From positions 33,262 to 97,261 of the forward strand of contig NZ_JAGENB010000011.1 in NCBI RefSeq assembly GCF_019991125.1: 64,000 bases of DNA. Direction: 5' to 3'. This DNA is from Phyllobacterium calauticae (GTDB taxonomy: Bacteria; Pseudomonadota; Alphaproteobacteria; Rhizobiales; Rhizobiaceae). The translations under genes and the position numbers were made by a program. This document shows positions 63,326-64,000 of the stretch, one piece after another (the first letter of the stretch is position 1; every line of letters begins with the position of its first letter). Below the pieces are notes generated by a model that saw only the letters and a program-made list of their open reading frames with translations, was not told the DNA's origin and did no database searches.

Positions 63326-63748
63326 ACTTTCCTCCTGTTTCTTCTCTTGCGTTCGGTGTGGTGTTTCGGCTCGGCCAGAGATCGCAACCGCAAGCCTCCC
63401 GGCTCCCCAGACGGATTGCGATCCCCTTGGTTTGGATGTCGGATGGTGAATTGAAAACAAGATTCTGAGCAGCCATTGCGTCACGGCAAACGGCGCGTTT
63501 TGGACTGGCGGCCATGCTCAAAAGAAGTGACGGCGTGCACGCTGGTCCGGCAGGCTCATGATCGGAGAAACGCCAAATCCTGCTATCGGATACCCCGCAA
63601 AACGCCGTGTCCACGGCGGGCTGGGCAACGCCGCAGCCGTCGAGATCAACTCCGAAAACAATGAGCCCGTAAGGACGTGCTTGCACGTGCCACCCCAACT
63701 CTAGCGTTCCACCGGATACAGCCGCTGTCTAAGCGATCATTTGTCGTT

Positions 63749-63769
63749 GATGAAACGATAACCGAAACC
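63749..63769 (-). promoter_or_regulatory. Possible GlpR/DeoR-type operator
   Basis: On the minus strand GGTTTCGGTTATCGTTTCATC contains closely spaced TTTCG/TCGTTTC half-sites like those bound by DeoR-family glycerol regulators. It is about 425 bp before glpK and just downstream of glpD, so its role is uncertain. Confidence 0.25.
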
Positions 63770-63840
63770 AAACGCGAAGGCAAGGAATGTAAAGTGAAAA
63801 TAAAACGCGCATTCACAACCGCTTACACGTCACTGACTGC

Positions 63841-63858
63841 GCTGGCCTCGCGGCCAGC
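63841..63858 (-). terminator. Stem-loop after glpD
   Basis: GCTGGCC and GGCCAGC pair perfectly over 7 bp around a 4-base loop, 9 bases past the glpD stop. No U-run follows. Confidence 0.45.
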
Positions 63859-63867
63859 CGCCACCTG

Positions 63868-64000
63868 CTATTGCGATCGGCGCTGGACGGTTTTGGCCAT
63901 GAAGGTTTCGAGGGCGTCGGCCTGGGCGTCGGTCACATGCAGGCCGACCTTGGTGCGCCGCCACAGGACATCCTGCGCGGTCATCGCCCATTCCTGCGCG
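63868..64000 (-). CDS. glpD: Glycerol-3-phosphate dehydrogenase, C-terminal fragment cut by the window edge
   Basis: The minus-strand frame ending at a TAG at 63868-63870 codes 43 residues: AQEWAMTAQDVLWRRTKVGL followed by HVTDAQADALETFMAK. The EWA-T-x-DVLWRRTK-GL string is the conserved C-terminal part of GlpD, the membrane-associated FAD enzyme oxidising glycerol 3-phosphate to dihydroxyacetone phosphate. The gene continues beyond the window. It fits the neighbouring glpK and glpF. Confidence 0.85.
   Translation of the reverse strand, partial: AQEWAMTAQDVLWRRTKVGLHVTDAQADALETFMAKTVQRRSQ

Larger units (their letters stand above)
63326..63867. other. 542-bp gap between glpD and glpK
   Basis: No gene is supported in this stretch. 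It contains the glpK promoter region, a possible GlpR-type operator (63749-63769) and the stem-loop after glpD (63841-63858). Confidence 0.6.

Noticed and set aside
61910..63454. 514-codon plus-strand frame over glpK
   Set aside because: Antisense to glycerol kinase, no family features.
1..64000. CRISPR arrays, tRNA or rRNA genes, insertion sequences, phage genes, toxin-antitoxin pairs
   Set aside because: No regularly spaced repeats, cloverleaf sequences, transposase or integrase motifs, or terminal inverted repeats were recognised on either strand.

Overview
The window (about 60% G+C, dense, short gaps, many 1-14 bp gene overlaps) looks like a chromosome or chromid segment of an alphaproteobacterium of the order Hyphomicrobiales (Rhizobiales; Brucellaceae, Phyllobacteriaceae or Rhizobiaceae type). 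The arguments are an alpha-galactoside locus built like the rhizobial aga/agp locus, several DppA-type peptide ABC transporters, a PmtA-like phospholipid methyltransferase and a glycerol/dihydroxyacetone cluster. No rRNA, tRNA, insertion sequence, phage or CRISPR array was seen. Protein families are assigned by reading conserved motifs; no database search was run.

Layout. 0.1-2.2 kb: FAD amine/amino-acid oxidoreductase followed by cysE. 2.5-6.2 kb: a three-subunit molybdenum aldehyde/xanthine oxidoreductase (paoABC type, without an export signal on the 2Fe-2S subunit), divergent from a TetR regulator. 7.3-11.5 kb: a tripartite exporter (NodT/TolC-like lipoprotein, DevC-like permease, DevA-like ATPase, HlyD adaptor). 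11.6-21.6 kb: alpha-galactoside uptake and hydrolysis (AraC regulator, two GH4 alpha-galactosidases flanking a five-domain ABC importer). 21.8-23.7 kb: peptidase T and a Pr6Pr membrane protein.

23.8-37.8 kb is the most coherent and unusual block. It holds two DppA-type binding proteins, a complete dppBCDF set, an M55 D-aminopeptidase, a creatininase-family hydrolase, an M81 metallopeptidase, a DauA-like D-amino-acid dehydrogenase, a D-serine/D-threonine dehydratase-like PLP enzyme and an XRE-cupin regulator. A/T-rich GGAAAAT-containing elements recur in three of its promoter regions; two of them are (near-)palindromes of the form GAAAATTAAKTTTC. I read this as one regulon for uptake, cleavage and oxidation of peptides containing D-amino acids.

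37.8-46.5 kb: two two-component systems enclosing envelope functions (PmtA-like methyltransferase, DedA protein, a COG4705 membrane protein, a small secreted protein, an overlooked 30-residue membrane protein, a membrane-anchored tyrosine/dual-specificity phosphatase, UppP). 46.5-48.4 kb: an RpiR regulator facing a two-gene membrane operon across a perfect 14-bp inverted repeat. 48.5-54.8 kb: ureidoglycine aminohydrolase, an inositol-monophosphatase-family protein, an IclR regulator and an operon of a beta-lactamase-fold hydrolase plus an ABC importer that lacks its ATPase here. 55.3-56.8 kb: a DHA2 drug exporter. 56.8-64 kb: glycerol/dihydroxyacetone catabolism (glpD end, glpK, glpF, dhaK, dhaL and a DhaM-HPr-EI fusion), all on the minus strand.

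A recurring small-scale feature is strong stem-loops in the gaps next to binding-protein genes (14168-14201, 16334-16359, 32824-32893, 53741-53764) and inside the glp/dha cluster; these probably set unequal expression within operons.
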